Assembly: GCA_910586345.1 (NCBI GenBank)
Contig: CAJUHC010000005.1
Location: forward strand, 10,545-74,544
From: an uncultured Christensenella sp.
GTDB lineage: Bacteria; Bacillota; Clostridia; Christensenellales; Borkfalkiaceae
DNA length: 64,000 nucleotides
Direction: 5' to 3'
Shown here: positions 43,123 to 52,608 of the stretch, one piece after another
Layout of the letters: each line of letters starts with the position of its first letter
Position numbering within the stretch: position 1 is the first letter of the stretch
The notes under the pieces: generated by a model
What the model was told of the DNA's origin: nothing
Databases searched by the model: none
The model's input: the letters and a program-made list of their open reading frames with translations, nothing else
Made by a program: the position numbers and the translations under genes

Positions 43123-43872
43123 TTATATGAAATTGTAATATTCGTCTTCGGTCGTAATCAACCCCAATTCTTTGAAACGTATTTCCGTTGCTCTCTTCGA
43201 AACCTCGAATATATCGGAAACTTTCGTAATTATATCGAACATACGTTGCCGGTTATCGCTTACAAGCAAACAATCGCGTCTTATTCCGTGACTGCGTATC
43301 TCGGTTCTTGCAACTTCTTTAAAAATATCTTTCGGCATCAATAACGACGCGCCTAATGAATTTGCCTGCCATTCGATTAAGTCTTCGATGTTCCTTATGC
43401 GCCTGTTTTCCGCAATATCCATAGTCCTGCAAGCCAAATGCTTCTGATTCTTCCGAAAAGCATAATCCCGTTTATCCGAAGAGAAATATCTGCGGTGCAA
43501 AATCCAATGGGAACACTCGTGCGCCTTTGTATATCTCAACCGTCTTATATCGTTCTTTCCGCTCAAACGCGTTTCCGTAACCACTTCTCTTTCTTCAAGC
43601 ACTAATTTCGCCGGACGCAAACGCGAATCGTAACAGTCTATTTCCGTCTTATCGAAGGCTATCATTCCGAGAATCGAATTGTCTAAACTCAAACGTTCCG
43701 TTCTCGGCGTCAAAAACAAACAGTCTTCCAAAAACCAATCGATATTCAATGCTTCTGCCGAATTCAAATTTTCAGGTGAATATTCTTGTAAAATCCGTTC
43801 GGCAAGCCGTTCTTTATTTTCTTTGGTAAGTTTATATAAATTATCAGGCGTTACTTCCAAATCTATATTCAA
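43123..43872 (-). CDS. ImmA/IrrE-family metallopeptidase
   Basis: Translation begins at a TTG (MNIDLEV), with GGAGG 8-9 nt upstream. The 249-residue protein carries the zinc motif HECSH (in TKAHECSHWILH), followed by IEWQANSLGASLLMP with the third ligand Glu, as in ImmA/IrrE peptidases. In ICEBs1 and related elements ImmA cleaves the XRE repressor encoded next to it and triggers induction after DNA damage. Here an XRE gene lies 24 bp upstream on the same strand, the same arrangement. Confidence 0.9.
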   Translation of the reverse strand: MNIDLEVTPDNLYKLTKENKERLAERILQEYSPENLNSAEALNIDWFLEDCLFLTPRTERLSLDNSILGMIAFDKTEIDCYDSRLRPAKLVLEEREVVTETRLSGKNDIRRLRYTKAHECSHWILHRRYFSSDKRDYAFRKNQKHLACRTMDIAENRRIRNIEDLIEWQANSLGASLLMPKDIFKEVARTEIRSHGIRRDCLLVSDNRQRMFDIITKVSDIFEVSKRATEIRFKELGLITTEDEYYNFI

Positions 43873-43896
43873 TAAATTTTACCTCCGTATAAAAAT

Positions 43897-44298
43897 TTAT
43901 TTGCTCGACTTATCGATATCGTTTATAAACTTTTCCCATTCGTCATCGGAAATCTGCGAATCTCTTGCGCGCCGAAGAGCAACCCTTGCCATACGGGTTT
44001 TCCCCAGATAACAATTAATGTCTTCAAAGGAACTTCCTCTCGATACCGAAGCCAAATCTTCAAATTCCTGTTCGTCGTCTTCGGATATTTTCAGTACTTC
44101 TTTCAATTTATCCAAATAGTTTTTCGGAGCATATCTGTTTCCCTTTTCAATATCGGATAAATACGCAGGAGTAATATCCAGCTCCGCGGCAAAACCGCGT
44201 ACCGTTTTTCCCAACTCTTCTCTGCGCTGCCTGATAAACTGACCGAAACTGCGTTCGTCCAAATTCGGGTTCTCAGATAAAAATAATTTGATATCCAT
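43897..44298 (-). CDS. XRE-family repressor, ImmR-like
   Basis: The 133-residue protein has an HTH_3 domain at about 18-75 (IRQRREELGKTVRGFAAELD, ITPAYLSDIEKGNRYAP) and a C-terminal tail (RVALRRARDSQISDDEWEKF) in the position where ImmA-type peptidases cut. It is the likely repressor of the tail cluster, inactivated by the downstream peptidase. AAGGAATGG precedes the ATG at 44298. Confidence 0.85.
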   Translation of the reverse strand: MDIKLFLSENPNLDERSFGQFIRQRREELGKTVRGFAAELDITPAYLSDIEKGNRYAPKNYLDKLKEVLKISEDDEQEFEDLASVSRGSSFEDINCYLGKTRMARVALRRARDSQISDDEWEKFINDIDKSSK

Positions 44299-44773
44299 TC
44301 CATTCCTTTTAGCTGCGGTTATGCGGTAAATCGTAATCGCAGAAATTATTTATTAAAAGTCTTTCGACTTTTTTACCGATTTTATTATAGCCACGAATAT
44401 CAGAAGGTCAATAAATGCAAACGCTTAGTTAGCTATGTTCGCAAATTATGCTTACATAATAAAGCCTGTTTTTGTATTTGTCAAGAGTTTTTTTATATTT
44501 ATTTTTAATTTTTTTATTTAAAGAATCAAAACAGCCGCAACCGAGAAACTGTATCGTTTAATTGTTTAAAGTGTAAAAGTCACTGACAGCAGTAAGTTGC
44601 TTATCTTCATACATTAATTATAACACTTAAACTTGACACATATAGTCATATATAAAAACTTTTTTAATGTTTTTATTATCATACCGTATTTAAAATTCGA
44701 CCGATACTCTAAAAACTTTGTAATTTTTCTTTTATTAACTTTATGAAACTAGATGATTTACATAGCCGGAAAT
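44299..44773. other. AT-rich spacer between the tail cluster and glgP
   Basis: No gene seen. The stretch should contain the promoter of the XRE repressor, and a TTGACA occurs near 44634 on the plus strand without a well-spaced -10. No obvious terminator for glgP and no attachment-site repeat was found. Confidence 0.4.
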
Positions 44774-46996
44774 TTATAAATCCCAGATATCTTTTGCATA
44801 TTCTTTTATCGTCCTGTCCGATGAAAAATATGCGGAATTCGCCGCGTTTTCGAGCTGTTTGATTGCGAAACTTTTTTTATCTTTATAGTCGTAATTAATT
44901 TCCAATAACGTTTGCACATAGTTCTTTAAATCGAGTAAAACGAAATAACAATCGGGTTCGCCGTAAGCCGTCAGGCAATCGTACAGCTCTTTGAATATGC
45001 CCGTGCCGCCGTCGCTGAAAGTTCCGTCGATAAGCGTTTCAACCGCCCTTTTGTTGTTGCCTTCAAGATATTCCGCGGGCTTATATCCTTTTTGCTTGAT
45101 ATCCGCAATTTCCTCGACCGTCGCGCCGAAAATGTAGTTATTTTCTCTGCCGGCAAGCTCGACTATCTCGATATTCGCGCCGTCCATCGTTCCGCACGTA
45201 ACCGCGCCGTTCATCATAAACTTCATATTCCCCGTACCGCTCGCTTCCAATCCCGCCGTGGAAACCTGCAAGGACACGTCCGAACCGGCGACAATCTTTT
45301 CGGCATACGACACATTATAATTGCAGACGAATACAACCTTTAAAAGTCCGTTAGTTTCGGCGTCCGAATTTATATAAGCGGCAATTTCGTTTATAAACTT
45401 AATTATAGCTTTCGCCCGCTTGTACGAAGGCGCGCTCTTGGCTCCGAATATGAATACGGAAGGCTGAAAATCTTTTATTGAACCGTCCTTCAAACCGAAG
45501 TACAATTCAAGTACGGCAAACGCAGTCATTAGCTGGCGCTTATACTCGTGCAGTCTTTTTATCTGCGAATATACGAGAAAGTTTTCTTGTATTTCTATAT
45601 TCTCTTTTTGCGCTATATATTTTAACAGCTGTCTTTTCTTGACCGTCTTGATTTGAATAAACTCTTCCGCGATTTCACGAGTAAAATCCTTCAATTTGCT
45701 CAACCGTGAAATGTCCGACCGCCAACTTTCGCCTATCGTGCGGTCTATAAGCCCCGATAACTCAACGTTGCAAAGTTCAAGCCATCTGCGGTGAGTTATT
45801 CCGTTGGTCTTATTTTGGAACTTGTCGGGATATATTGAATTAGCCGCTTTGAAAGTTTTGCTTTTAAGAATTTCGGTATGCAGCTTCGCAACCCCGTTTA
45901 CTTTTTTTGCAACGTACACGGCAAGGTTAGCCATATAAAACTGACCGCCCTTGTAAATCGCCGTTTCCGATATTCGTTCTTCACCGTACGCTGATAGTTC
46001 TTTCTCTGCGCACAGGCTTACTTTTATCATTATATCGGCAATTTCGGGAAGTATCTTTCTTACGTATTCCTCCTTCCAGGTTTCGAGAGCTTCCGGCAAT
46101 ACGGTATGATTGGTGTAAGCAAACGTTTCCCTTGCAATGCTCAACGCCGCGGGAAAAGCAATACTATATTCCGTAGTAAGAATTCTTATAAGCTCCGCAA
46201 TCGCCATTACGGGATGGGTGTCGTTCAACTGGATTACGTTATACTTCGGAAATTTATCGAATTTTTTTCCGTACCGTTTTACGAAATTTTCGATAAGCTC
46301 CGCGACAGTCGCCGCAGAGAAAAAGTATTCCTGTCTAATCCTTAATATTTTACCCTCTTCCGTATCGTCGGCGGGGTAGAGATATTCGCTTATTTTGCGC
46401 GCCTCTTCACTGCCCTCCGCCTGAAATAAACGCAACCTGTTTATTCTTTTTCCGAACACGGGATAATCGTACGGAACGGCGGTAACCGTCATATCGGCGT
46501 ATTTCACCGTACGTTTTTCTCCCTCGCGGCGTATGCTCCAAGGGTCTCCGAATTTCTGCCAATCGTCGGGAAGTTCAATTTGGTAACCGTTCTCGAACGC
46601 CTGCTTGAAGAGCCCGTATTTATAACGTATACCGTAGCCGTGCAAAGGCAATCCCAGTCCCGCCGCGGAATCAAGGAAACATACCGCAAGCCTGCCCAAT
46701 CCGCCGTTGCCCAAAGCCGCGTCCTCTATTTCCTCGAAAATATTTATATCTACGCCCTTTCCGGCAAGTACTTTGCGCACTTCGTCCAACACGCCGATTT
46801 CCATAAGGTTATTAAAAAATCCCCGCCCTATCAAAAATTCCATTGAAAGATAGTAAGCGTTGCGCGTTCCTTCGGTCGGGGTTATTTCTCCCGCGCACTT
46901 CATAGCAAGCGACGATATCTCGTTGTACAGAGCTATTACGTTCTTACCGCGCACGTCGATCCCGTTCAGTTCATTTAAAAATTCTTTTTTATCCAC
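44774..46996 (-). CDS. glgP: Glycogen/maltodextrin phosphorylase (GT35)
   Basis: The enzyme releases glucose-1-phosphate from alpha-1,4-glucans using phosphate and PLP. The 740-residue protein shows NAYYLSMEFLIGRGFFNNL, ALGNGGLGRLAVCFLDS, LHGYGIRYKYGLF, QLNDTHP, NKTNGITHRRWL and the PLP lysine motif GTGNMKFMMNG (Lys592). The usual sequence is NMKFALNG, so MM replaces AL. The start is GTG with GGAGG upstream. It is the last gene of the starch locus, 22 bp after malK, and completes intracellular dextrin breakdown. Confidence 0.95.
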   Translation of the reverse strand: MDKKEFLNELNGIDVRGKNVIALYNEISSLAMKCAGEITPTEGTRNAYYLSMEFLIGRGFFNNLMEIGVLDEVRKVLAGKGVDINIFEEIEDAALGNGGLGRLAVCFLDSAAGLGLPLHGYGIRYKYGLFKQAFENGYQIELPDDWQKFGDPWSIRREGEKRTVKYADMTVTAVPYDYPVFGKRINRLRLFQAEGSEEARKISEYLYPADDTEEGKILRIRQEYFFSAATVAELIENFVKRYGKKFDKFPKYNVIQLNDTHPVMAIAELIRILTTEYSIAFPAALSIARETFAYTNHTVLPEALETWKEEYVRKILPEIADIMIKVSLCAEKELSAYGEERISETAIYKGGQFYMANLAVYVAKKVNGVAKLHTEILKSKTFKAANSIYPDKFQNKTNGITHRRWLELCNVELSGLIDRTIGESWRSDISRLSKLKDFTREIAEEFIQIKTVKKRQLLKYIAQKENIEIQENFLVYSQIKRLHEYKRQLMTAFAVLELYFGLKDGSIKDFQPSVFIFGAKSAPSYKRAKAIIKFINEIAAYINSDAETNGLLKVVFVCNYNVSYAEKIVAGSDVSLQVSTAGLEASGTGNMKFMMNGAVTCGTMDGANIEIVELAGRENNYIFGATVEEIADIKQKGYKPAEYLEGNNKRAVETLIDGTFSDGGTGIFKELYDCLTAYGEPDCYFVLLDLKNYVQTLLEINYDYKDKKSFAIKQLENAANSAYFSSDRTIKEYAKDIWDL

Positions 46997-47018
46997 TTTG
47001 TAAGCCTCCGTTAAACCT

Positions 47019-48920
47019 TTAAATTATCCTGATATTGCGCTCGGCTTCTATTATTCCGATTTTGTCAAGGTCGGGCACGATACGTACTTCGCCATCGTAG
47101 TCCTTGTCCGCAAGCAAATATACGAATTTTTCCCCGACTCTGCACTTTACAAACTTTTCCGCGCCGTAATCGAGCATACGTTCTACCCGAGCGTTTATGC
47201 CGTTCTCCCCGAAAATCAGCGAACCCGCGCCGCACTCGATTTTTAAGGGAGAATTAAAAGCTTTCCTGACGCCGAGCGCGGCAAACAGCTTCTGCGCGAG
47301 CGTATCCGGAACCGTGAACCTTTTGCCCTCCGTTTCCAATGAAAATTCAATTGCTTTCACCGTCTTTACTTTTCCGTCCGCTTCCGTTAGCTTTTTTACT
47401 TTATTCTTTACGAATAAGCCGTCAAGCCGACTTACCTCGGGCAAAGGCTCGATAACTTTGACGCCGTCTTTCAAAAGCGTGATTTTCTTAAAATCCACGT
47501 CCAATTTAAGAGTTTTTTCCGTTACGGTTTCCGGAACAAGAGCGTAGAGCATCTTGCCGTTGAGTTCTGCGGACAACAGCGTTTTGCCGCATATATTTTC
47601 GCAAGTTTCAACCTTCACGCCTATATCTTTGCCGGCCTTTAAAGCGTCTACGGGAATTAAGAGCTCGTATTCCCCGTCCGCGCATTCTATTGCGGGCGGC
47701 AGAGCAATACTTTCGCCCAAAAAGTTAAGCAAGCCGCCCGATACCGTACAGTCGAGATAATTATATTCGGGTATTCTCGGCAGAACGCAATCTTCGGTCT
47801 GCTTGTCGAACAAGTGTATACGCTCCGTATTAAGCGCCGCTTCTATTACGTCGCCCGCCCTGTATCCGCCGCTGCCGTCGTCTTTTATGACAATTTTTGT
47901 CAAGCTCTCCGAATAGCCGTCGCCGTCCATATTCAAATCGCCGTATAAAAGCGTTTCGCTACCGAGTTCCTCTACGTGCGAAATTCTCAATTTCACGACG
48001 GCTTTATTATTGCCGAACGCTTCGCGGTCAACGGATACGTCCTCCGCGCGGAGCCCTATATATACCGGAGTTTCGCCGTTTAAATAATCGGGACGCACCT
48101 TGTCAAGCTTAGAACAGGGCACGGTTATTCCGGCGTTGCAGTATGCGAAATCTATGCGCACCTCCTCCCCGTTCTTTTTGAGCGTTCCCTCGAAAAAGTT
48201 CATCTGGGGCGTACCGATAAAACCCGCCACGAATTTGTTCGCGGGATAGTTGTACAAGTTTTTGGGCGTGTCAATCTGCTTGACGAAGCCGTCCTTCATT
48301 ACCACTATCCTCGTGCCCATAGTCATTGCTTCTACCTGGTCGTGAGTTACGTAGATAAACGTGGTGTTCAGGCGGGAATGAAGTTTGGATATTTCCGCCC
48401 TCATCTGGGTGCGCAGTTTCGCGTCGAGGTTGGAAAGAGGTTCGTCCAAAAGCATAACCTTCGGCTCCCTCACGATTGCCCGCCCCAGCGCGACCCTCTG
48501 CCGTTGTCCGCCGGACATTTCTTTGGGCTTTTTGGAGAGATATTCGGTTATACCGAGCGTTTCCGCCGCCTGCACTACGAGTTTGTGTATTTCTTCCCTT
48601 GAAAGCTTTTTGAGACGCAGGCTGAACGCGAGATTGTCGTAAACTGTCATATGCGGATAGAGCGCGTAGTTCTGGAAAACCATTGCTATGTCCCTGTCCT
48701 TGGGTTCCATATCGTTTACGACGACGCCGCCTATTTTCAGCTCGCCCGCGGAAATGTCTTCGAGACCCGCTATCATTCTCAAGGTCGTAGACTTACCGCA
48801 GCCCGAAGGTCCGACGAAGACGATAAATTCCTTGTCGGCAATCTCCATATTGAAATCGTTTACGGCTTTCGTGCCGTTAGGATAAACTTTATAAATATGT
48901 TTTAAACTTAAATCCGCCAT
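47019..48920 (-). CDS. malK: Sugar ABC transporter ATPase (MalK/MsmK type) with long C-terminal extension
   Basis: The 633-residue protein has Walker A GPSGCGKST (near residue 38), signature MSGGQRQRVALGRA, Walker B VMLLDEPLSNLDA and the switch histidine in YVTHDQ. A TOBE/OB regulatory region extends to about 370. MalK-type proteins usually end there; this one carries about 250 extra residues, including a second region that looks like a TOBE repeat and a terminal beta-rich part. It energises the MalF-MalG permeases encoded just upstream, 3 bp away, and may also serve other importers. The extension could bind a regulator or substrate signal; this is speculation. Confidence 0.93.
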   Translation of the reverse strand: MADLSLKHIYKVYPNGTKAVNDFNMEIADKEFIVFVGPSGCGKSTTLRMIAGLEDISAGELKIGGVVVNDMEPKDRDIAMVFQNYALYPHMTVYDNLAFSLRLKKLSREEIHKLVVQAAETLGITEYLSKKPKEMSGGQRQRVALGRAIVREPKVMLLDEPLSNLDAKLRTQMRAEISKLHSRLNTTFIYVTHDQVEAMTMGTRIVVMKDGFVKQIDTPKNLYNYPANKFVAGFIGTPQMNFFEGTLKKNGEEVRIDFAYCNAGITVPCSKLDKVRPDYLNGETPVYIGLRAEDVSVDREAFGNNKAVVKLRISHVEELGSETLLYGDLNMDGDGYSESLTKIVIKDDGSGGYRAGDVIEAALNTERIHLFDKQTEDCVLPRIPEYNYLDCTVSGGLLNFLGESIALPPAIECADGEYELLIPVDALKAGKDIGVKVETCENICGKTLLSAELNGKMLYALVPETVTEKTLKLDVDFKKITLLKDGVKVIEPLPEVSRLDGLFVKNKVKKLTEADGKVKTVKAIEFSLETEGKRFTVPDTLAQKLFAALGVRKAFNSPLKIECGAGSLIFGENGINARVERMLDYGAEKFVKCRVGEKFVYLLADKDYDGEVRIVPDLDKIGIIEAERNIRII

Positions 48921-48923
48921 AAT

Positions 48924-49784
48924 TTACCCCTTTACCGAGCCTCCCGTTACGCCCTCAACGTAATATCTCTGCAACCATATGAACAGAGCGGTTATCGGAA
49001 TGGAAACCACGACCGCCGCGGCGCAGAATATCGTGAAGTACTCGCTCGCCAAAGTCGAATTGTCCAACCACGACTTCATTCCCACCGCAACCGTAAATTT
49101 ATCGGGGTCGCCGAGCATTATAAAGGATGAAAACATATACTCGCCCCACGGCGCAATAAACGCCGTAAGAATAGTGTAAATTATTATCGGTTTGGCAAGC
49201 GGAAGCAGAATTTTAAAAAATATCGTATGCCGGCTTGCGCCGTCAATTCTCGCTGCCTCGTCCAACGACTTCGGAATCGTGTCGAAAAAACCTTTGCATA
49301 TATAGTATTGCATAGCCGAACTTGCCGAATATACCAGAATTAATCCGAATATATTCTGCGTCAGGTTTATTTCTTTGAGTACGAAGTATACCGCCGTCAT
49401 AGACAAGAAGCCGGGGAACATTCCGAGTATGAGCATAACGTTCATAAGCGGCTTGCGCATTTTAAAGCGCAGTCTGGACAGCGCGTAACTCGTTACGAGC
49501 ACTATGATTGTCTGAACGACCGTAACTATTACCGAAACGAGCAAAGTGTTTCCGTACCACGTTAAAAATTTAGTTTGAGTAAAAAGCTTAACGTAGTTGT
49601 CGAACGACCATTGCTTCGGGAATAAGTAGTTCGCAGACATACCCACCTGCTCGCCGCGGAAGGACAAAATTATCAGCATTAAAAACGGCAACAGCCATAT
49701 GACGGAAATTATCGCCAAAACCGTATGAATAATTACAAGCGAGAGCTTTTCCGCACCCTTTTTGCTCCTGTATTTTTTCATCAC
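48924..49784 (-). CDS. malG: Maltodextrin ABC transporter permease, MalG type
   Basis: The 286-residue protein has six membrane helices and the EAA loop that contacts the ATPase: DEAARIDGASRHTIFFKILL (family EAA---G---------I-LP). It starts at GTG/ATG overlapping the malF stop by 4 nt, so translation is coupled. Partner of MalF and MalK. Confidence 0.95.
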   Translation of the reverse strand: MMKKYRSKKGAEKLSLVIIHTVLAIISVIWLLPFLMLIILSFRGEQVGMSANYLFPKQWSFDNYVKLFTQTKFLTWYGNTLLVSVIVTVVQTIIVLVTSYALSRLRFKMRKPLMNVMLILGMFPGFLSMTAVYFVLKEINLTQNIFGLILVYSASSAMQYYICKGFFDTIPKSLDEAARIDGASRHTIFFKILLPLAKPIIIYTILTAFIAPWGEYMFSSFIMLGDPDKFTVAVGMKSWLDNSTLASEYFTIFCAAAVVVSIPITALFIWLQRYYVEGVTGGSVKG

Positions 49785-51289
49785 ATAAACTCCTCCTCGT
49801 TTTTAACTGATTTGGAGCGGTTGTATAAAATCAGCGAGAACACCGCAACCACAACGAACGTGAATATGCCTATTACCGAAGCTATGCCGTATTGGGTTTC
49901 GCTTACGGTGAGCTTATAAAGCCAGGTGATAAGTAAGTCCGTCTTGCCCGCAAACTGCATATCGAGCGACGACGGATTCCCTCCCGTCAAAAGGAAAATT
50001 ACGTTGAAGTTGTTCAAATTTCCTATAAATTGCGTGATTAAGTAAGGCGTGGTAACGTGAAGCATATAGGGAAGGGTTATCTTCATATACGCCTTAATAG
50101 GTCCCGCACCGTCAATCCTTGCGGATTCGTACAAATCCTGCGGAATATTCATCAGTATGCCCGTGCAGATTAACATCGAGTAGGGAATGCCTATCCAAAT
50201 ATTGACGATTATAATCGTTATCCTCGCCGCCGTGCCGTCGGTCAGAAAAGGTATAGCCTTGTCTATCCAGCCCCATTTTAATAACAGGTTGTTTATAAGC
50301 CCCTGGTCGGCGAGAAGCTGGGACATAAACATAAGGGAAACGAACTGCGGAATGGCGATTGTCATTACAAGGACGGTGCGCCAGAGCTTTTTGAAGCGGA
50401 CGCCCTTCTTGTTTATCAAGATTGCCACCACCATTCCGAGAATATAGTTCGTAAACGTTGCAAAGAACGCCCATACGATAGTCCACAGCAGCACTTCCCC
50501 GAAAGTATAGGCAAATATCTTACTGTTTGCCGAAACGCCGCCGCCGAGTACGGTAACGAAGTTATCGATGCCCGCCCAGCTGAAAAGCTCGTGCGGGGGC
50601 ATATGCGCCTTATCGTAATTGGTAAACGCAATGAATACCATAAAAAATATGGGAAGTATGGTAAACACCACAAGTCCGAGAACGGGAATTGACAGCAGCG
50701 TTTTATGATAGTTTTCGTTCGCGTACGAACGGATATCGTCCTTCGCGGTAGCTAACTTAATATGAGCCTCTTCAAACTGTTGGGATAAATAATTGCCCTT
50801 TACGTTCTTATACCACGTATAGACGAACGCAACCATAATAAATATAGTAAGAAGGGAATACAAAAGTATGAGAAGGCTGTTGTCGTAGAACTTATACGTA
50901 AAAACGCCCAATACTTCGTCCCACTCTTCTACACAGGCGATTTCGCCGAGACTGCCCATTTTAGCGAGGTATTTCCAGCCGAAAAACACCATATACAAAA
51001 CGAACGTCGCTTCAAATACAATATACAGAACCCCGCGAAGATACTGCTTGCGGAAAAAAAACCCGAACCCCATTACCGCAAACGAAGTGCGGGTTTTCCA
51101 ATCGCCGTTTTTCGCCGCCGTAAAGACGTTCAAGAAAACGCCTATAAAAGCAAACCATATTTTGCACAGCTTTTTAGGTATAGCTCTGAAAAACGCCGCG
51201 AACGCCGACGGCAGCCGCTTGAAAAAATTTATGAAATTGAAACCGAACTTTTCAAGCGGGGACTTTTTGAGATATTCCAAATCCATCAT
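49781..51289 (-). CDS. malF: Maltodextrin ABC transporter permease, MalF type
   Basis: The 502-residue protein has an N-terminal cytoplasmic and membrane region of about 200 residues not present in short sugar permeases but common in MalF of Bacillota, then six core helices. The EAA loop is YESARIDGAGPIKAYMKITL. The periplasmic-type loop of Gram-negative MalF is absent. It sits between the binding protein (14 bp upstream) and malG. Confidence 0.95.
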   Translation of the reverse strand: MMDLEYLKKSPLEKFGFNFINFFKRLPSAFAAFFRAIPKKLCKIWFAFIGVFLNVFTAAKNGDWKTRTSFAVMGFGFFFRKQYLRGVLYIVFEATFVLYMVFFGWKYLAKMGSLGEIACVEEWDEVLGVFTYKFYDNSLLILLYSLLTIFIMVAFVYTWYKNVKGNYLSQQFEEAHIKLATAKDDIRSYANENYHKTLLSIPVLGLVVFTILPIFFMVFIAFTNYDKAHMPPHELFSWAGIDNFVTVLGGGVSANSKIFAYTFGEVLLWTIVWAFFATFTNYILGMVVAILINKKGVRFKKLWRTVLVMTIAIPQFVSLMFMSQLLADQGLINNLLLKWGWIDKAIPFLTDGTAARITIIIVNIWIGIPYSMLICTGILMNIPQDLYESARIDGAGPIKAYMKITLPYMLHVTTPYLITQFIGNLNNFNVIFLLTGGNPSSLDMQFAGKTDLLITWLYKLTVSETQYGIASVIGIFTFVVVAVFSLILYNRSKSVKNEEEFM

Positions 51290-51303
51290 ATTATCTCCGA
51301 AAT

Positions 51304-52590
51304 TTAAGCTTTGCCGACCGAACCTTTAATCTGTTCCACCATTTTATCCAGTTGCGTCGAATAAGACAGTTTGCCTCCGGTACCGTCTTCGTTGACCAAA
51401 CCGTCGATAATATACGAACCGTAGGTCTTTAAAGGCTCCCAGAAGTTGGAGGGAACGGAGGTCTGTTCCAAAGCAAATGCGCTCTGCGCGCTTAATGCGG
51501 CGAAGGTTGCGTCGTTTTTAACGGTATCAAGATTAGCCACAACCTTGTTCGTAGGTCCGATAAGGTGCTTTTCAAAGCGCGTCTTCTGCATATTTTCTCC
51601 CGAAAGGAACGCCGCGAGTTTATGCGCGTGAGACACGGCGGAAGGGGAACAGTGAGGATTTACGCCCCAGAGCTTGTAGCCCTTGAAGGAATAAAGCTGT
51701 TTGCTCTCGCCGTCCACTTCGACCGTGGGCAGCTTGCATACGCCGTAGTTTTCGCCGAGCGCCGCCTGCACTCTTTTAGCTATCCACGTTCCCGAAACGG
51801 CAACCGCCATCTTACCCGTGGTGAAACCCGTAGTTATCTTCTCGTTGTCCGTTCCCTGACCCGCGAATACGCCGCTCGACGCGAGCTTTGCCATAGCCTT
51901 GGAAGCTTTTATGCCCACGTCTTCGCTGTTGAAGTTGACGTCTACGTTCCTTTCGGCATAATTCGCGGAGTAGTCGTATTCCACGCTGTATTCGCCTCCG
52001 AAAGTGAAGAACCAACCCGCAGTATACCAGGGGACGTCCAGCGCCCAACCTATCTTCTTGCCGTTTTTCTTGCAGGATTCGATTATGTTTTCCAGAGTTG
52101 CCGTATCCTCTTCGGATACCACGGACTTATCGTAAAACATAAAATAGCCGTTGTCCGAAGCGTACGGATAGCCGTAAACTTTTTCGTTTTCAGTGCCGTA
52201 GTCCAGAGAACCGGAAGCGACCGAATCGGCGGTGTTTAACTCCTTCACGCTTTCAAGGTTCGCTCCGCCTATACGCGCCAGAGCGCCGACGCGCAAAAGA
52301 GGAATGAGCTGGTCGTTGGAATAACAGTAAACGTCCGCCGCCGCGGAAGGGTCCTTACCGACGTTGCTGAAAGCCATATCCTCTTCGCCGATGCCTATCG
52401 TTATTTTATATTCGTTTTCGGGGTTTGCCTTTTTAAACTCCTCCGCCATTTGCGCAAGCGTTTCCTGCTGCGCGGCGGAGCCCCAAACCGTAAGTTCGAT
52501 TGCGTCGCTTCCGCCGCAACCCGCAAGTCCGAACATCGCTCCCGCGAACAACGTTCCGCAGACGAGTACCGATAACGTCTTTTTTATCAT
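51304..52590 (-). CDS. malE: Maltodextrin-binding lipoprotein, MalE/family 1 solute-binding protein
   Basis: The 428-residue protein has a lipoprotein signal (MIKKTLSVLVCGTLF...LAGC, Cys near 25). It then has the family-1 solute-binding fold: ELTVWGSAAQQETLAQMAEE, the SYGYPYASDN-like YGYPYASDNGYFMFYDK, and GKMAVAVSGTW. The last motif matches the MalE-type KxAMxxxGxW consensus. It captures dextrins at the cell surface and delivers them to MalFGK. GGAGG lies 6 nt before the ATG. Confidence 0.93.
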   Translation of the reverse strand: MIKKTLSVLVCGTLFAGAMFGLAGCGGSDAIELTVWGSAAQQETLAQMAEEFKKANPENEYKITIGIGEEDMAFSNVGKDPSAAADVYCYSNDQLIPLLRVGALARIGGANLESVKELNTADSVASGSLDYGTENEKVYGYPYASDNGYFMFYDKSVVSEEDTATLENIIESCKKNGKKIGWALDVPWYTAGWFFTFGGEYSVEYDYSANYAERNVDVNFNSEDVGIKASKAMAKLASSGVFAGQGTDNEKITTGFTTGKMAVAVSGTWIAKRVQAALGENYGVCKLPTVEVDGESKQLYSFKGYKLWGVNPHCSPSAVSHAHKLAAFLSGENMQKTRFEKHLIGPTNKVVANLDTVKNDATFAALSAQSAFALEQTSVPSNFWEPLKTYGSYIIDGLVNEDGTGGKLSYSTQLDKMVEQIKGSVGKA

Positions 52591-52608
52591 CTTTTACCTC
52601 CGAATATT

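Noticed and set aside
44299..44773. Structured RNA gene (tmRNA, 6S or riboswitch) in the spacer
   Set aside because: No conserved core or strong stem was found; the stretch is simply AT-rich.
33000..44800. Prophage attachment sites flanking the tail cluster
   Set aside because: I found no direct repeat or integrase at either edge.
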